IMG/VR virus record: IMGVR_UViG_3300010370_000030
Span: 1 to 64,000 of that record
From: a virus
Reading direction: 5' to 3' (one strand)
DNA length: 64,000 nt
Position 1 is the first letter of the stretch, and every line of letters begins with the position of its first letter. The notes under the pieces were generated by a model, which saw only the letters and a list, made by a program, of their open reading frames with translations, was not told the DNA's origin and made no database searches. Below are positions 45,623 to 56,872 of this stretch, in pieces. A program made the translations under genes and the position numbers.

Positions 45623-48600
45623 GACAGATTGAAGAGTTAATATTCCCGCTTGTTAAAGCTCAATTCCCCGATTTCTATCAGGACGAAGGTCCTCGCTTTG
45701 TTTCTTTTGTTAAAGAATATTACAGGTGGATGGAGACTGAGGGGGAAGCATTAAACGCTTCGCGTAACTTACTTGATTACCGAAATATCGATAGCACGTC
45801 AAGTGATTTTATAAAATATTTCAAGAACAAATACCTGTCTGGTGTGCCTCTTTCAACAGAAGCAAACACACAACTTGTTATTAAACACGCTCTTGATATC
45901 TATAAATCCAAGGGAACAGAACGTGGTGTGCAGCTATTGATTCAAGGGCTTTTTAATGAAGAATCAAGAGTTGTTTTTCCCGGTCAGGATATTTTCAAAA
46001 CATCTGACGGCGTATGGATTAAGCCAACGTATCTTGAATTGACGGTTAAAGAAAGAACACAAAGTTTTGTTGGTCAAGAAATCGTAGGTTCGCGGAGTGG
46101 TGCTAAGGCATTTTTAGAAAGTCTCGTAACCAAACGACTTTCGGGCAAGTATCAACAAGTTGCTTATCTGAGTAGTGTCAGGGGTAATTTTGAAACCGGC
46201 GAGCTCATAACGACGTCGTCAAACACATCTTTTGAAAACGCGCCGACTGTAATAGGGTCAATGACTTCGCTTACAGTGGCCGATGGCGGTGCTAATTTTG
46301 CCGTTGGGGATATTTTTGAAGTAACATCCACAAACGGTAAGCAAGGCAAAGCACGTGTAACCGAGGTTTCAAATGAAACCGGACGTGTCACTTTCATATA
46401 TGTCGATGCATTTACAAGTGGTGGTTGGGGATATAGCATTGACCATGCAAACGTTATCGTATCGGATAAAGTCCTAACTCTCACAAACATTGTTAACGCC
46501 AATGGGTTAATTACTGACTTCAGTCAATTTGAAACTGTTACACAACCTCTAGCTAATATTGGATATAGTACCGCAAGAGGGAACAATTATTATTTTAATG
46601 TCGGTAACATTATAGAGAACTATAATTCTAATGGTGATGTTGTTGCTAACGCTGTTATAGCGGTTACGAGCAAAACAACAAACACTGTTGGATGGATTAT
46701 AGTGGTACCTAATGTTGGTAACATAGCATCCCAAGACACAACCTTTGCTGTACGTTCACAAGATCCTGATGAATCATCATTCAATCCGTCGTCGATCGGA
46801 TTTGCTGAAAATACGTACACGTCTGTTTACAGCAAGACATACTCGAATTTGTTTACAGGTAACTTTTCTCGGTTATTCACTGCCACATATACGTCAGGAT
46901 ATGTGGGTGTATATGGTAGCACATACAGTTCTGTTTACACACAAGAATATTCCAGTACGTACAGTAGAGTATTTACTTCAGATTCTTATTCAGGTAATTT
47001 CGTTGGTGCTTTCACTAGCGGCGTCTACACGGGTACATATAGTCGAGTATTTACAACAGCTGGAGAAACAGGCTTTACTGGATCGTATTTACAGTACTTC
47101 ATTGTCACCTCACCCTACACAGGCTCTGCATATACATCGGCATTTACGGGTACATATACATCAGCAGGGTTCACAGGAGTATATAACCGTGTTTATACAG
47201 GCGACTATAATACAGTATTTTCAAGCGCCTATACGGGTACGTTAGTACCAGGGGTTTATACAGGATCGTATGCTGGCTCCTATCTTGGAACATATGAAGG
47301 ATCTTTCTCTGGCTCACGACCAAATCCGTTTGCTGGTGGAACATATGGTGGTTCGTATGTGGGACAATTTACTCGTGTATTTGTTGGATCGTATCAGGGC
47401 GTATATCAATCGTCTTATCAAAATCCATACAGCGGTGCAACATTCGCAATAGGAGTTAACTCCTATAATGTACCCAGTTATATTGGTAATTTTACAAAAG
47501 CATACACAGGTGGATATATTGCATACCCTGTTTATACGGGTCTGAAAGCACTACCATATGGAGGTGTACCAGGAGTTACACAAAGTTATATAGGTGCTGG
47601 TTACACAGGATCTTATCTAGAATCATTCACGGCTAATTACAGTGGTGCATATGGTGGTGATTCATTTTCAAGAATTTTTACAGGATCATATCAGCTCGGT
47701 TCATTCACAGGAAACTTCACATCTCAGTTTACTGGTAATTTTACTGGTTTGTACGGAGCAGCATACACGGGCACCTACAGTGATGTGTTCACAAACGAGT
47801 ATGTGGGCAGTTTTTCACAAACATTCCAGGGCAACTTTACAACAATCTATACAAAAAATTACACAGGATTGTATAATGTCTTTTCCGGTGCCTACACGAG
47901 CACGTACTCACAAGCATTTACTGCATTTACAGGGCAATATACAGGATTTACAGGGAATTACAGCTTAGCTTTCAGTGGTAACTATAATGCTTTCTCTGGG
48001 CAATACCTTACTTTTTCATTGTCGTTTGGTGGATACAGTTCAGCTTTTAGCGGCGTATATAACAATTCATTCACCAGCGGGTATGGTGGGTATACTGGCA
48101 TCTTTACAAGAACTTACACCAGCACCCAAGGAACAGCAAACGGTGTTATAGCTCAGTATTTTAGCAAAGCATATACAGGGTTATATGCGGGATCGGATTA
48201 TACAAGCGCCTTTAATGGTTACACGAGAACATTTACAGTAACGCTTGATGGTGCGTTTACGAGTTCATATAGTGGCCAATTTACAGGCGCTTACGTAGGA
48301 TACACAGGAACGTATCTAGCTCGAACATACACGGGCGTTTATGGTGCTTACAGTGGTGTATATCAAGATTCGCTGTTTACAGGTAATTATGGTTTCTTCA
48401 CAGGTGCTTTTGGATCAGCCTACACAGGTCTCTTTGTAGGAGGTGGTAGTGCTCGAATAAACACATTAACAGCACATGAATTTAGTAACAACGATCTAGT
48501 ACGCTATCATGTTATGCCCGGTAACACATACATTCCTGAGTTGTCGATAGGAGCAGCATATTATGTTGTGAATGCGGTATCGGGATCAACGAGTTTGTGT

Positions 48601-51063
48601 TTATCTCATACGCCTAGTGGCACACCTATAGCCCTTACGATTGGATCAAATGAAACAGGTCACAAACTAATTCGTACGTTAGGCACAGCTGTAATCACCT
48701 CATATGGGGATCGAACAGCTACAGGTAATGTCAGTGGATCGAATACAACATCACTTATATACTCTTTCAACGCGCAGACATCCGTATCAAGCGCTGGCGA
48801 CACAATAACAATACCGAGCCATCAGCTTGAAAATAATTACGTCATTTCTTACAGCGTTAATGCAGGTAACACACAGCTTGATGGACTGATTAATAACACA
48901 AAGTACTACGTTGTTAACACAACAGCATCCACTATCCAACTATCTGCTACCAGAGGTGGATCGCCTCTAGGTATATCAGCGAGTAATAGAAGCGAAAATG
49001 GGCATTTCATAACACACACGACTGGATATGTTGGTGTTGTAGATATATCTGTGAATGGATTCGTTGCATCGGCCCAAACCTACATTCGCGGGTCGACGAG
49101 TAACACAACAGCCTCAGTAGCGAACGTTAGTACAGGATCAGGAGCTGGTTTTAGTATCGGCCTTTTGACGGATACAGAGAATGTTCTACTATCACCTGAC
49201 TTTATTAATGGGAAAAATACAGGTAATGTGAAGTTTAGCGAAATAAAACTTAACGGTATTGGTTCCAATGTTACCGCTGGTGGATATGGAACGGCAGCTA
49301 CATTTAATGGTAATACTGATATTACAGAAGGAGCAAATGGTACTGGTGTCCTGCTGCCATCACGTATTGAGTTTAATGCTTTGTCAGGTGTTAACAACAC
49401 AACAAATATTATTACCATCAGCTCACCAGCTAAGCACATCTTTAGTAACAACGAGCAGGTAAAATATCTTGTTACACCAGGTAACACAGCTGTTACAGGT
49501 TTAGCAAACAACACCAACTATTATGTTGTTAATGCAGTCGCAGGATCGACAACATTACAGCTATCGCTTACTTCTGGTGGTTCACCAATTGATATAACAG
49601 CTACCGCCAATGAGGTTGGGCACTCGCTTACACGACAAGCCACGACCGGATCAAACAACAGTATAGCCTTAAGCACAGCAGTTAATTATTTACCAAATAG
49701 TGCTGTGCATTATAGTCTAAGTGCTGCGAACACGTCTATTAATGGTCTTACACCCAACACCGTGTATTATGTTGATCAGTCAAACGCTACGCATATAACG
49801 TTAAAAGATTCACCGACAGGTCTACGTATCAATATCCTTAAAGGACCAACCGAATCGGGGCATACGTTATTTGGTCCTCTGAGAATAATCACTGGTGCAA
49901 ATTCAACATATGATAACGTTGGTTCAGGCGAAGAAATATTCCGTGGTCTTGGTTTTATTAAATTCCCTGGAACGAATCTCGATACAATTCTCCTTGACGC
50001 TCTTCGTTTTGACAGTACCACTATAGGATCTATAGCTTCACTAGTTTCTATTAACCCAGGATCTGATTACAATGTTGATCCGTTTGTAACCGTTGTTGAT
50101 ACGTATGTTGTTGGATATGACAACCGTGATTATGTCATGCAAATTAACACTACAGTTGGTGCATTTGTTGTTGGTGAGCAGATACAACAATCATATAGCA
50201 ATGTAGCAACACAACTAACCGTTACAGGATTCACAGGTACGGCTGCGAACGGTGTTGGAACTTCGACATTTATCATAAATGAGTTTGTTTATCAAAGCAA
50301 TTCAACAGCAAACGTAGCAGCATCTGGATATGTAGTTGAAGCTGCGATAAGTGCTGGCGCTGGAACATTAAAAGTTAAAAATGTAACCGGTACGTTTGTT
50401 AATAATGCGCCGTCTTACCCTCTAAAAGGATTATCGTCAGGATCAACATCTAATGTTACACTAGTAACGGCAACAACACTTGCCACTACTGCTAGAGCAC
50501 TTGTTAAATCAGCGAACTCATCAGTACTTAAATTAAAGCGTATCAATTTAGAAAACACCTTCCTCGATGGTAATCCAATTATAGGTCGTTCGTCTGGTGC
50601 AACAGCAAATGTTGTTGGTGTTGTTGAGGATGCAAACGCTGTACCAGTTGGTTTAAATGCATCAATAGAAGCCAATGTTCAAACAGCTAACAATGTTGTG
50701 AAAAAACTTGCTGTTGCTGATTCGGGTTTTGGATATCTTGATCGTGAACCAGTTACTTTGACGATGTCCAACTCCGCGTTCAGCGTGACTGCTGTTGTTG
50801 AGCTTGGTAAACAAGGCGTTGGCCAAGGATATTATGGTTCGACGAGAGGATTTTTAAGTAATGATAAGAAACTGCAGGATAGCGAATTTTATCAAGAGTA
50901 CAGTTATGAAGTACAAACAAAGGTACCGTTTGATAGATATTTCGATGTCTTGAAAAGAGTTACACACGTAGCTGGGACAAGAGCATTTGGTAGAGTTATT
51001 TCTCTTTCGCTGGCAAACTTAGAAATGACTGCTATAAATACTATCGAAACCTCGAACACGTAA
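45619..51063 (+). CDS. 7: gp7-like giant baseplate wedge protein with YTG repeats (1814 aa)
   Basis: N-terminal ~250 residues (LIFPLVKAQFPDFYQDEGPR; YYRWMETEGEALNASRNLLD; IKHALDIYKSKGTERGVQLL) match the gp7-like protein of marine T4-like phages. Residues about 397-940 are a Tyr/Thr/Gly/Ser/Phe-rich array of units like YTGTYSRVF. Four copies of a ~70-residue beta domain follow (about 944-1420), each with FSNNDLVRY- and YYVVNAV-like strands and an ETGH turn. The end (KVPFDRYFDVLKRVTHVAGT) is again gp7-like. T4 gp7 is 1032 aa; the rest is an insertion that could bind the host or extend the baseplate. Confidence 0.8.
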   Translation: MRQIEELIFPLVKAQFPDFYQDEGPRFVSFVKEYYRWMETEGEALNASRNLLDYRNIDSTSSDFIKYFKNKYLSGVPLSTEANTQLVIKHALDIYKSKGTERGVQLLIQGLFNEESRVVFPGQDIFKTSDGVWIKPTYLELTVKERTQSFVGQEIVGSRSGAKAFLESLVTKRLSGKYQQVAYLSSVRGNFETGELITTSSNTSFENAPTVIGSMTSLTVADGGANFAVGDIFEVTSTNGKQGKARVTEVSNETGRVTFIYVDAFTSGGWGYSIDHANVIVSDKVLTLTNIVNANGLITDFSQFETVTQPLANIGYSTARGNNYYFNVGNIIENYNSNGDVVANAVIAVTSKTTNTVGWIIVVPNVGNIASQDTTFAVRSQDPDESSFNPSSIGFAENTYTSVYSKTYSNLFTGNFSRLFTATYTSGYVGVYGSTYSSVYTQEYSSTYSRVFTSDSYSGNFVGAFTSGVYTGTYSRVFTTAGETGFTGSYLQYFIVTSPYTGSAYTSAFTGTYTSAGFTGVYNRVYTGDYNTVFSSAYTGTLVPGVYTGSYAGSYLGTYEGSFSGSRPNPFAGGTYGGSYVGQFTRVFVGSYQGVYQSSYQNPYSGATFAIGVNSYNVPSYIGNFTKAYTGGYIAYPVYTGLKALPYGGVPGVTQSYIGAGYTGSYLESFTANYSGAYGGDSFSRIFTGSYQLGSFTGNFTSQFTGNFTGLYGAAYTGTYSDVFTNEYVGSFSQTFQGNFTTIYTKNYTGLYNVFSGAYTSTYSQAFTAFTGQYTGFTGNYSLAFSGNYNAFSGQYLTFSLSFGGYSSAFSGVYNNSFTSGYGGYTGIFTRTYTSTQGTANGVIAQYFSKAYTGLYAGSDYTSAFNGYTRTFTVTLDGAFTSSYSGQFTGAYVGYTGTYLARTYTGVYGAYSGVYQDSLFTGNYGFFTGAFGSAYTGLFVGGGSARINTLTAHEFSNNDLVRYHVMPGNTYIPELSIGAAYYVVNAVSGSTSLCLSHTPSGTPIALTIGSNETGHKLIRTLGTAVITSYGDRTATGNVSGSNTTSLIYSFNAQTSVSSAGDTITIPSHQLENNYVISYSVNAGNTQLDGLINNTKYYVVNTTASTIQLSATRGGSPLGISASNRSENGHFITHTTGYVGVVDISVNGFVASAQTYIRGSTSNTTASVANVSTGSGAGFSIGLLTDTENVLLSPDFINGKNTGNVKFSEIKLNGIGSNVTAGGYGTAATFNGNTDITEGANGTGVLLPSRIEFNALSGVNNTTNIITISSPAKHIFSNNEQVKYLVTPGNTAVTGLANNTNYYVVNAVAGSTTLQLSLTSGGSPIDITATANEVGHSLTRQATTGSNNSIALSTAVNYLPNSAVHYSLSAANTSINGLTPNTVYYVDQSNATHITLKDSPTGLRINILKGPTESGHTLFGPLRIITGANSTYDNVGSGEEIFRGLGFIKFPGTNLDTILLDALRFDSTTIGSIASLVSINPGSDYNVDPFVTVVDTYVVGYDNRDYVMQINTTVGAFVVGEQIQQSYSNVATQLTVTGFTGTAANGVGTSTFIINEFVYQSNSTANVAASGYVVEAAISAGAGTLKVKNVTGTFVNNAPSYPLKGLSSGSTSNVTLVTATTLATTARALVKSANSSVLKLKRINLENTFLDGNPIIGRSSGATANVVGVVEDANAVPVGLNASIEANVQTANNVVKKLAVADSGFGYLDREPVTLTMSNSAFSVTAVVELGKQGVGQGYYGSTRGFLSNDKKLQDSEFYQEYSYEVQTKVPFDRYFDVLKRVTHVAGTRAFGRVISLSLANLEMTAINTIETSNT
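46810..48440 (+). repeat. Coding repeat array: YTGxYxxxF units
   Basis: About 540 residues made of imperfect 8-12 residue units with conserved Tyr, Thr, Gly and aromatic positions, separated irregularly (YTG, FTG, YSG, FSG). DNA repeats are degenerate but recurrent (ACAGGA, TACACAGG). Confidence 0.85.
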
Positions 51064-51071
51064 CAATAAAG

Positions 51072-52835
51072 ATGACAACACAACTTATCACCAATTATTT
51101 TCGTCTCCATAATGTTAATCAATTTAAAGAGTCGATAAACGAAACAGCAAACAGCGTATACTATGTGTTTGCGGCTCGACATACACCATACGCAAGTGGA
51201 GATGGTACTGTTGCTAGCATTACCAATAGCGTCGAAGAAACGATGACCAATCCTTATGAAGAAATGGTCTTTGGCAAAAGAGTCTCTGCAAATGATGTCG
51301 CTGTAATGATACCTAGGTATGTGTGGACATCCAATACACAGTATTCTGCATACCGAAGTAATGAAGATCTCAACGATAAACAGTTCTTTGTATATGTCGA
51401 TGAAGGGTCCTCATATAGTGTGTTCAAATGTTTGGACAACAACGGTAATGCCTACTCGACATATGCGCCTTCTATTAGTGAAACTTCGCCCGATGATGAG
51501 TACTATGCAACGAACGATGGGTATCAGTGGAAGTTCATGTATTCAATTACTCCTACACAGTTTGACAAATTTGCAACTTCAGATTTGATACCTGTATTTG
51601 CAAACACCCAAGTTGTAGGCAATGCAGTCTCTGGTGCTATTGAAGTTATAGGTGTTACTTTCAAAGGATCCAATTACAACACAACGTTGAGTGGTATATT
51701 TGAGTCGGACGATGTTCGTATTGGTGGTGACTCCACGCTTTATTACATAGCTAACAGTGCATCATCAGCAAATAATTTTTATACAGGCAGTTATATTTAC
51801 TTAACTGCTGGTACAGGAGCTGGACAAGGTCGACGCATAGTCGATTACTCCGTCATTGGTGGTTCAAAAACCATTACATTAAGTGAACCGTTTACAGTTA
51901 ACCCTGTCGGTGGTACTGAGTATGAAATTACTCCAGCTGTTGTTATAGAAGGGGATGGAAATGACGCTGAAGCTCGAGCTATTGTTAACACAACTTCTTC
52001 CAATTCAATATCACGAGTAGAAATTATCAACCGGGGTAGTGGTTATACATGGGCTTCAGCAACTGTCACAGGTAATACAGGGGGCATATCGAATAATGCA
52101 ACTCTCCGTGTTGATAGGGGACCTAAAGGTGGTCATGGTTCAAATCCTGAATACGAACTTATAGGTACGGCTTTAGGAGTAAGTGTTACGTTTGCCAACA
52201 ATGAAGTCGGTACAATACCGACAGAAAATGATTATAGAACTTTTGGTTTAATAAAAGATCCATTATATGCAAACGTTGTCTGTACGCTTACGTCACCAAA
52301 TGGTTCTTTCACGGTCGGTGAGCTCGTAACACAAAATGTTTCGAATGCGTCTGGCTATGTTACAGAGTGGGATACTATTAGTACTTTGTCCTTGACGAAT
52401 GTTAGCGGGGTTTTCGTTACTTCGCAAGTTGTAACTGGTGCTACTTCGGATGCTGAAGGCACAGTAAGTACGTATCAAATAAACGGACAAGCAAAGAATT
52501 TCAATACATTCGATCAGCGTTATCGTTATACCTTTCTACCAATCAGCGGTACCTTTCAACAAGATGAAGTTGTATATCAAACAGATCTACAACTTGCAAA
52601 TGCCATTTTCCACAGCAACACGTCAACAAATCTATATGTAACACACGTCAAAGGTGTGCTAAATACAGGTAACACTTTGATAGGGATCAATTCAACAGCA
52701 ACGGCAAACTTACTATTTGCTTATGCGCCTGATCTAGTTAAACATTCTGGTGAAGTAGTGTATGTAGAAAATGAGACACCAATCACGCGATCCAATTCTC
52801 AATCAGAAACCATCAAGCTAATTTTGCAGTTTTGA
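51072..52835 (+). CDS. 8: gp8-like baseplate wedge protein (587 aa)
   Basis: Opening MTTQLITNYFRLHNVNQFKE, then SVYYVFAARHTPYASGD and YQWKFMYSITPTQFDKFATS follow the gp8 family as found in marine T4-like phages. T4 gp8 is 334 aa, so this is enlarged by beta-rich segments in the second half (TGNTGGISNNATLRVDRGP). It follows gp7-like by 8 bases. Confidence 0.85.
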   Translation: MTTQLITNYFRLHNVNQFKESINETANSVYYVFAARHTPYASGDGTVASITNSVEETMTNPYEEMVFGKRVSANDVAVMIPRYVWTSNTQYSAYRSNEDLNDKQFFVYVDEGSSYSVFKCLDNNGNAYSTYAPSISETSPDDEYYATNDGYQWKFMYSITPTQFDKFATSDLIPVFANTQVVGNAVSGAIEVIGVTFKGSNYNTTLSGIFESDDVRIGGDSTLYYIANSASSANNFYTGSYIYLTAGTGAGQGRRIVDYSVIGGSKTITLSEPFTVNPVGGTEYEITPAVVIEGDGNDAEARAIVNTTSSNSISRVEIINRGSGYTWASATVTGNTGGISNNATLRVDRGPKGGHGSNPEYELIGTALGVSVTFANNEVGTIPTENDYRTFGLIKDPLYANVVCTLTSPNGSFTVGELVTQNVSNASGYVTEWDTISTLSLTNVSGVFVTSQVVTGATSDAEGTVSTYQINGQAKNFNTFDQRYRYTFLPISGTFQQDEVVYQTDLQLANAIFHSNTSTNLYVTHVKGVLNTGNTLIGINSTATANLLFAYAPDLVKHSGEVVYVENETPITRSNSQSETIKLILQF

Positions 52836-52845
52836 GAGATAACAC

Positions 52846-55800
52846 ATGCCATTAGAAAAATCCCTTAATGTAAGTCCTTATTACGATGATTTTAATGAAG
52901 AGAAGGACTTTTACAGAATATTATTCAAGCCTGGTGTTGCTGTTCAGACTCGAGAACTGAATCAACTTCAAGCGCTTTTACAAAATCAAGTTGAACGTTT
53001 TGGTAGTCACGTATTTAAATCTGGCACGATATTAAGTGGCGTAAATTTTAATTATCTAACAGCATACCCTTATGCAAAGATACTAGATGTGCAAACGGAT
53101 GGTCAGCCTTCATTACCAGCAGGATATGTTAACTATTTTGTTAAGTCAAGTTTAAATCTAACAGCACGTGTTGTTGATTACAAAGATGGTCTAGAAGCAA
53201 GCAATCCTGATCTTAAAACAATCTATCTTAGATACACGAATAGTTCAGATCCAGATCCCGCCGCTTCAAGTATCATATACTCAGCATTTCAACCTAATGA
53301 ACAGCTAACTGTTTTTGGTGAGGATTATCCATTATTCAAAATTAATGTTATTAGTGGTGGTGTTGGTTTTTCTAACTCGGATACAATTGTAGTTCAAAGT
53401 GCTCTACAACTAGCTAACGTGACGGGAACGTTCACAAATGGTGAAGTCATTACACAATCGACGACGCTTGCTAAAGGTGTTATTAAGGCAATAAACACAA
53501 CAGCCATAGCATGCACGACTATTCTTAGTATCGCACCTCTCACGGCTGATTTAACCAATACTAGCGTTAATTCGGCGGCATGGACCTTCACAGCACCATA
53601 TACCGTGGTCGGAAACACTTCAGGTGCAACTGCTAATGTATCTGGCTTAATAGGTTCGGGTGCTACAGCTCTAATGACCACGGATACAAGTGGTATCATT
53701 CAATCTATATCACTAAGTAACGTAGGTGAAGATTATACCTACTTACCTTGGGTGACAGTAAAGACTTCTAATACCACTGCTACCGTTGCAAGTTTGGATC
53801 TTGTCGCGCAAAATTACAAGGCCAAAATTACTGTAGCAAACACTACTGTAAACGCTGTTGGCACAGGATATGCATTTGGTGTATCAGAAGGTATTATCTA
53901 CCAAAAAGGACACTTTCTTCGAGTTGAAAAACAGTCTATTATTATAGACAAGTACACAACAACACCAAACAACATTGTTGTTGGTTTTAAGACTACTGAA
54001 GAATATGTTGATAGTAATGAGGACGAAACACTTCTCGATAACGCATCGGGAGCGCCTAACTATACGGCACCGGGGGCAGATAGACTGCTGTTGACACCGG
54101 TTCTGACAACCTTGACGTCGGAACAAGCTGCAGCAAATATTGACTTTTTTGCTTTAGCAGAGTGGAAATCGGGTCTACCATTTAAAGAGAACCGTACAAC
54201 AGTATACACAACAATAGGCGATGAACTAGCTCGTAGGACGTATGAAACGCATGGTAATTACATCATAGATCGTTTCAACGTCACAACAAAAGAAAAGGCA
54301 ACAACAAACACGACACATTTTGATGTTGTTGTTGATCCAGGTACAGCCTATATTGAAGGGTACAGAATAGCGACGAAATACAACAACTATATCAATGTTG
54401 CTCGCTCTTCAACAACAACGGACTTATCATCTCAATCTATAACAGTTAATTATGGCAATTACACAATTGTAAAAGAGCTTGTTGGGGTTTTTAACTTTAA
54501 GGCTGGAGCATCTGTTTCATTATACGATACAGCAAAACAGCTAATAACCAATAGCACGAATACCACGTTGACTGTTACAAATGGAACAATTACGCCAGCT
54601 GGTAATTCTATAGGAACAGCAAGACTTCGTTCCTTGGTTCTTGATACAGGCGATCCTGGAACAGCCGAAGCAACGTATAGGATGTATCTCTTTGATATTG
54701 ACATGGACTCGGGATATTCATTCCGTGACGTCAAGAGCATTTATTCTAACGATGGACAAGACGGTATTGCAGATGTAGTACGAGTTCAGGATGCTACAAT
54801 CAATGCGAACGTTGCACAGCTGTATGATGTTTCACGAAATCAATTAGTGTTTCCAATTGAAGCCGGGGCTGTTGAGTCATTAGAAAACATTTCGTACATT
54901 TATAGAACTGTTTCAGACAACGATCGGCTAGTAACAACATCAGGCACAGTACAAATAGGACCACTGAACGCGGGATTCACATTTCCATACAGCGGAACGC
55001 TATCAGCAACACAAGAAAAAGATTTTGTTGTGATACCAACAGAGCCTTTTCAAGCCGCTGCGAATATTACAGGCACAAGCATAAGTGTGTATGCAAACGG
55101 GTTGATCGAAGGAACAGGTACTACATTCATAGCCGATCTTGCACCAGGTGATTTTATCAAGTGTGCCAATTCAACAGCTGCTGCTTATTTTCAGATTAAA
55201 TCAATTGCAAACAACACTCAAGCGCAGCTAACAACAGCAGCAACAGCAATGACTGCTGGTAATACATACCTATATTTCCCTGCGCTATATCCTATATCAC
55301 TATCACGTACATCACGAAGTATTAGTATCAATGGTGGCGCCAACACTGCGACGATTAGTCTAGGCGTTTCAGCAAACGTTGAAGCAAATGCGATCGTCGT
55401 CTATAACGTAAAGAGAACAAACGTTTCACCGGTGTCAAAAACGATTAATCGTGACGTGCTTGTTAAAATTCATACAGCAAATAATGATGGTAGTAATACA
55501 GGACCGTGGTCATTAGGATTACCAGGTGTTGTTCGTCTAAAAAATGTATACCTTGGTAACTCAACCAATGTAGGAACAACAACTAATACGACAGTATCTG
55601 ATGTTACAAAATATTTTGTTATAGATCCTGTTGAAGATGAGAACGCTTATAGATTGTCTCAGCTTAAATTAAAAAACGTACCCTCTACGCTAGCTGTCAA
55701 CACAAATCAGTTCATACTTGCGAAAGTTGATGTATTGACGCAGGCGTCTCGAGGTCTTGTTGCTATCGGTTCTTACGATATAGATGATACAGCTAACCTT

Positions 55801-56859
55801 GCTAGTTCTTCAAGTACGATTAACACGTTAGAGATACCTGAACTCTATACGACTCAAGGTAAATATGTTGACCTACGTAATGCCTTTGATTTTCGTCCAT
55901 ATGCTACAAACACTGCTGTTGTTACGGCAACATTGGGTTCAGCAAATACAAACCCATCAGGCGCATTCACTTTAAGTAGTGCAGAATTGTATATCCCAGC
56001 ACCTGATTCCACCATAACGTTCGATGCCACGTATTATAATAAACGTAAAGACCGTGTTGTTGTAACAAGTAACGGATCCTTTGTTGTTCTACAAGGTACG
56101 CCTGATCTTAATAATCCAAAAGCTCCAGAACAACCAGATCATTCGGTTACAATAGGCGTGCTAAGTATTCCTGCATATCCCTCGTTGCCTTCAGTTTTAA
56201 ACTCTCAGACAACAGAGTTTGCCGGTAAAGAACTTGTTTCACAAGATACGCTTTTAACTGAAAGACTTAGTAGCTCACTAGTGACGGTTGATTCAGTAAA
56301 AAATATTAATGATGCCCAACACCGCGTTTACACGATGAAAGATATTGGTTTACTTGATCGTCGTTTAAACACAATTGAAAGCACCGTGAGTTTATCAGCT
56401 ATTGAGCAAAAAATAAAAGAACTAACAATTCCAAGTAGCATAACAATAACAACAAACAGATTTAAGAACGCATTCTTTGTCGATCAGTTTAGTGATTACA
56501 CTAAATCTGATTCAACTCATCGTGAATTCAGAGCAGGTATATCGCCTGAACGTGGAGTTTTACAACCAAAGATCAATCAACTAAATATTGAGTCTGAGTT
56601 TGATTTAACGCATTCTAACACAGCCGCTTGTGTTACGAATGGATTTGCTATGTTACCGTATACGTCGGAAACACTGATCAATCAAAACATAAAGAATATT
56701 GTTCTTAACGGTGATGGACAAGAAGTAAGGTTTATAGGGTCAGGATCAATTTCACCTCCATCTTTCTCTGTGAAATTGCGTGGTGAACGTATTATTCAAG
56801 AAGATGCTCCACCACCACCGCCGCCTCCACCAAGTAGGCCGTGGTGGAAATTCTGGTAA
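52846..56859 (+). CDS. DUF4815-type structural/tail-fibre protein (1337 aa)
   Basis: LNVSPYYDDFNEEKDFYRIL, FKPGVAVQTRELNQLQALLQ and QVERFGSHVFKSG are the signature of a large virion protein common in T4-like marine phages (DUF4815), probably a baseplate-linked fibre. The middle is Thr/Asn/Val-rich. It ends with a Pro run and a Trp-rich tip (RPWWKFW). Exact role in host binding is unproven. Confidence 0.8.
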   Translation: MPLEKSLNVSPYYDDFNEEKDFYRILFKPGVAVQTRELNQLQALLQNQVERFGSHVFKSGTILSGVNFNYLTAYPYAKILDVQTDGQPSLPAGYVNYFVKSSLNLTARVVDYKDGLEASNPDLKTIYLRYTNSSDPDPAASSIIYSAFQPNEQLTVFGEDYPLFKINVISGGVGFSNSDTIVVQSALQLANVTGTFTNGEVITQSTTLAKGVIKAINTTAIACTTILSIAPLTADLTNTSVNSAAWTFTAPYTVVGNTSGATANVSGLIGSGATALMTTDTSGIIQSISLSNVGEDYTYLPWVTVKTSNTTATVASLDLVAQNYKAKITVANTTVNAVGTGYAFGVSEGIIYQKGHFLRVEKQSIIIDKYTTTPNNIVVGFKTTEEYVDSNEDETLLDNASGAPNYTAPGADRLLLTPVLTTLTSEQAAANIDFFALAEWKSGLPFKENRTTVYTTIGDELARRTYETHGNYIIDRFNVTTKEKATTNTTHFDVVVDPGTAYIEGYRIATKYNNYINVARSSTTTDLSSQSITVNYGNYTIVKELVGVFNFKAGASVSLYDTAKQLITNSTNTTLTVTNGTITPAGNSIGTARLRSLVLDTGDPGTAEATYRMYLFDIDMDSGYSFRDVKSIYSNDGQDGIADVVRVQDATINANVAQLYDVSRNQLVFPIEAGAVESLENISYIYRTVSDNDRLVTTSGTVQIGPLNAGFTFPYSGTLSATQEKDFVVIPTEPFQAAANITGTSISVYANGLIEGTGTTFIADLAPGDFIKCANSTAAAYFQIKSIANNTQAQLTTAATAMTAGNTYLYFPALYPISLSRTSRSISINGGANTATISLGVSANVEANAIVVYNVKRTNVSPVSKTINRDVLVKIHTANNDGSNTGPWSLGLPGVVRLKNVYLGNSTNVGTTTNTTVSDVTKYFVIDPVEDENAYRLSQLKLKNVPSTLAVNTNQFILAKVDVLTQASRGLVAIGSYDIDDTANLASSSSTINTLEIPELYTTQGKYVDLRNAFDFRPYATNTAVVTATLGSANTNPSGAFTLSSAELYIPAPDSTITFDATYYNKRKDRVVVTSNGSFVVLQGTPDLNNPKAPEQPDHSVTIGVLSIPAYPSLPSVLNSQTTEFAGKELVSQDTLLTERLSSSLVTVDSVKNINDAQHRVYTMKDIGLLDRRLNTIESTVSLSAIEQKIKELTIPSSITITTNRFKNAFFVDQFSDYTKSDSTHREFRAGISPERGVLQPKINQLNIESEFDLTHSNTAACVTNGFAMLPYTSETLINQNIKNIVLNGDGQEVRFIGSGSISPPSFSVKLRGERIIQEDAPPPPPPPPSRPWWKFW

Positions 56860-56872
56860 GGATAAGTGTTAA

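Noticed and set aside
46810-48440. Diversity-generating retroelement target
   Set aside because: The Tyr-rich array is repetitive, but I see no reverse transcriptase and no template repeat with adenine-specific differences in the window.
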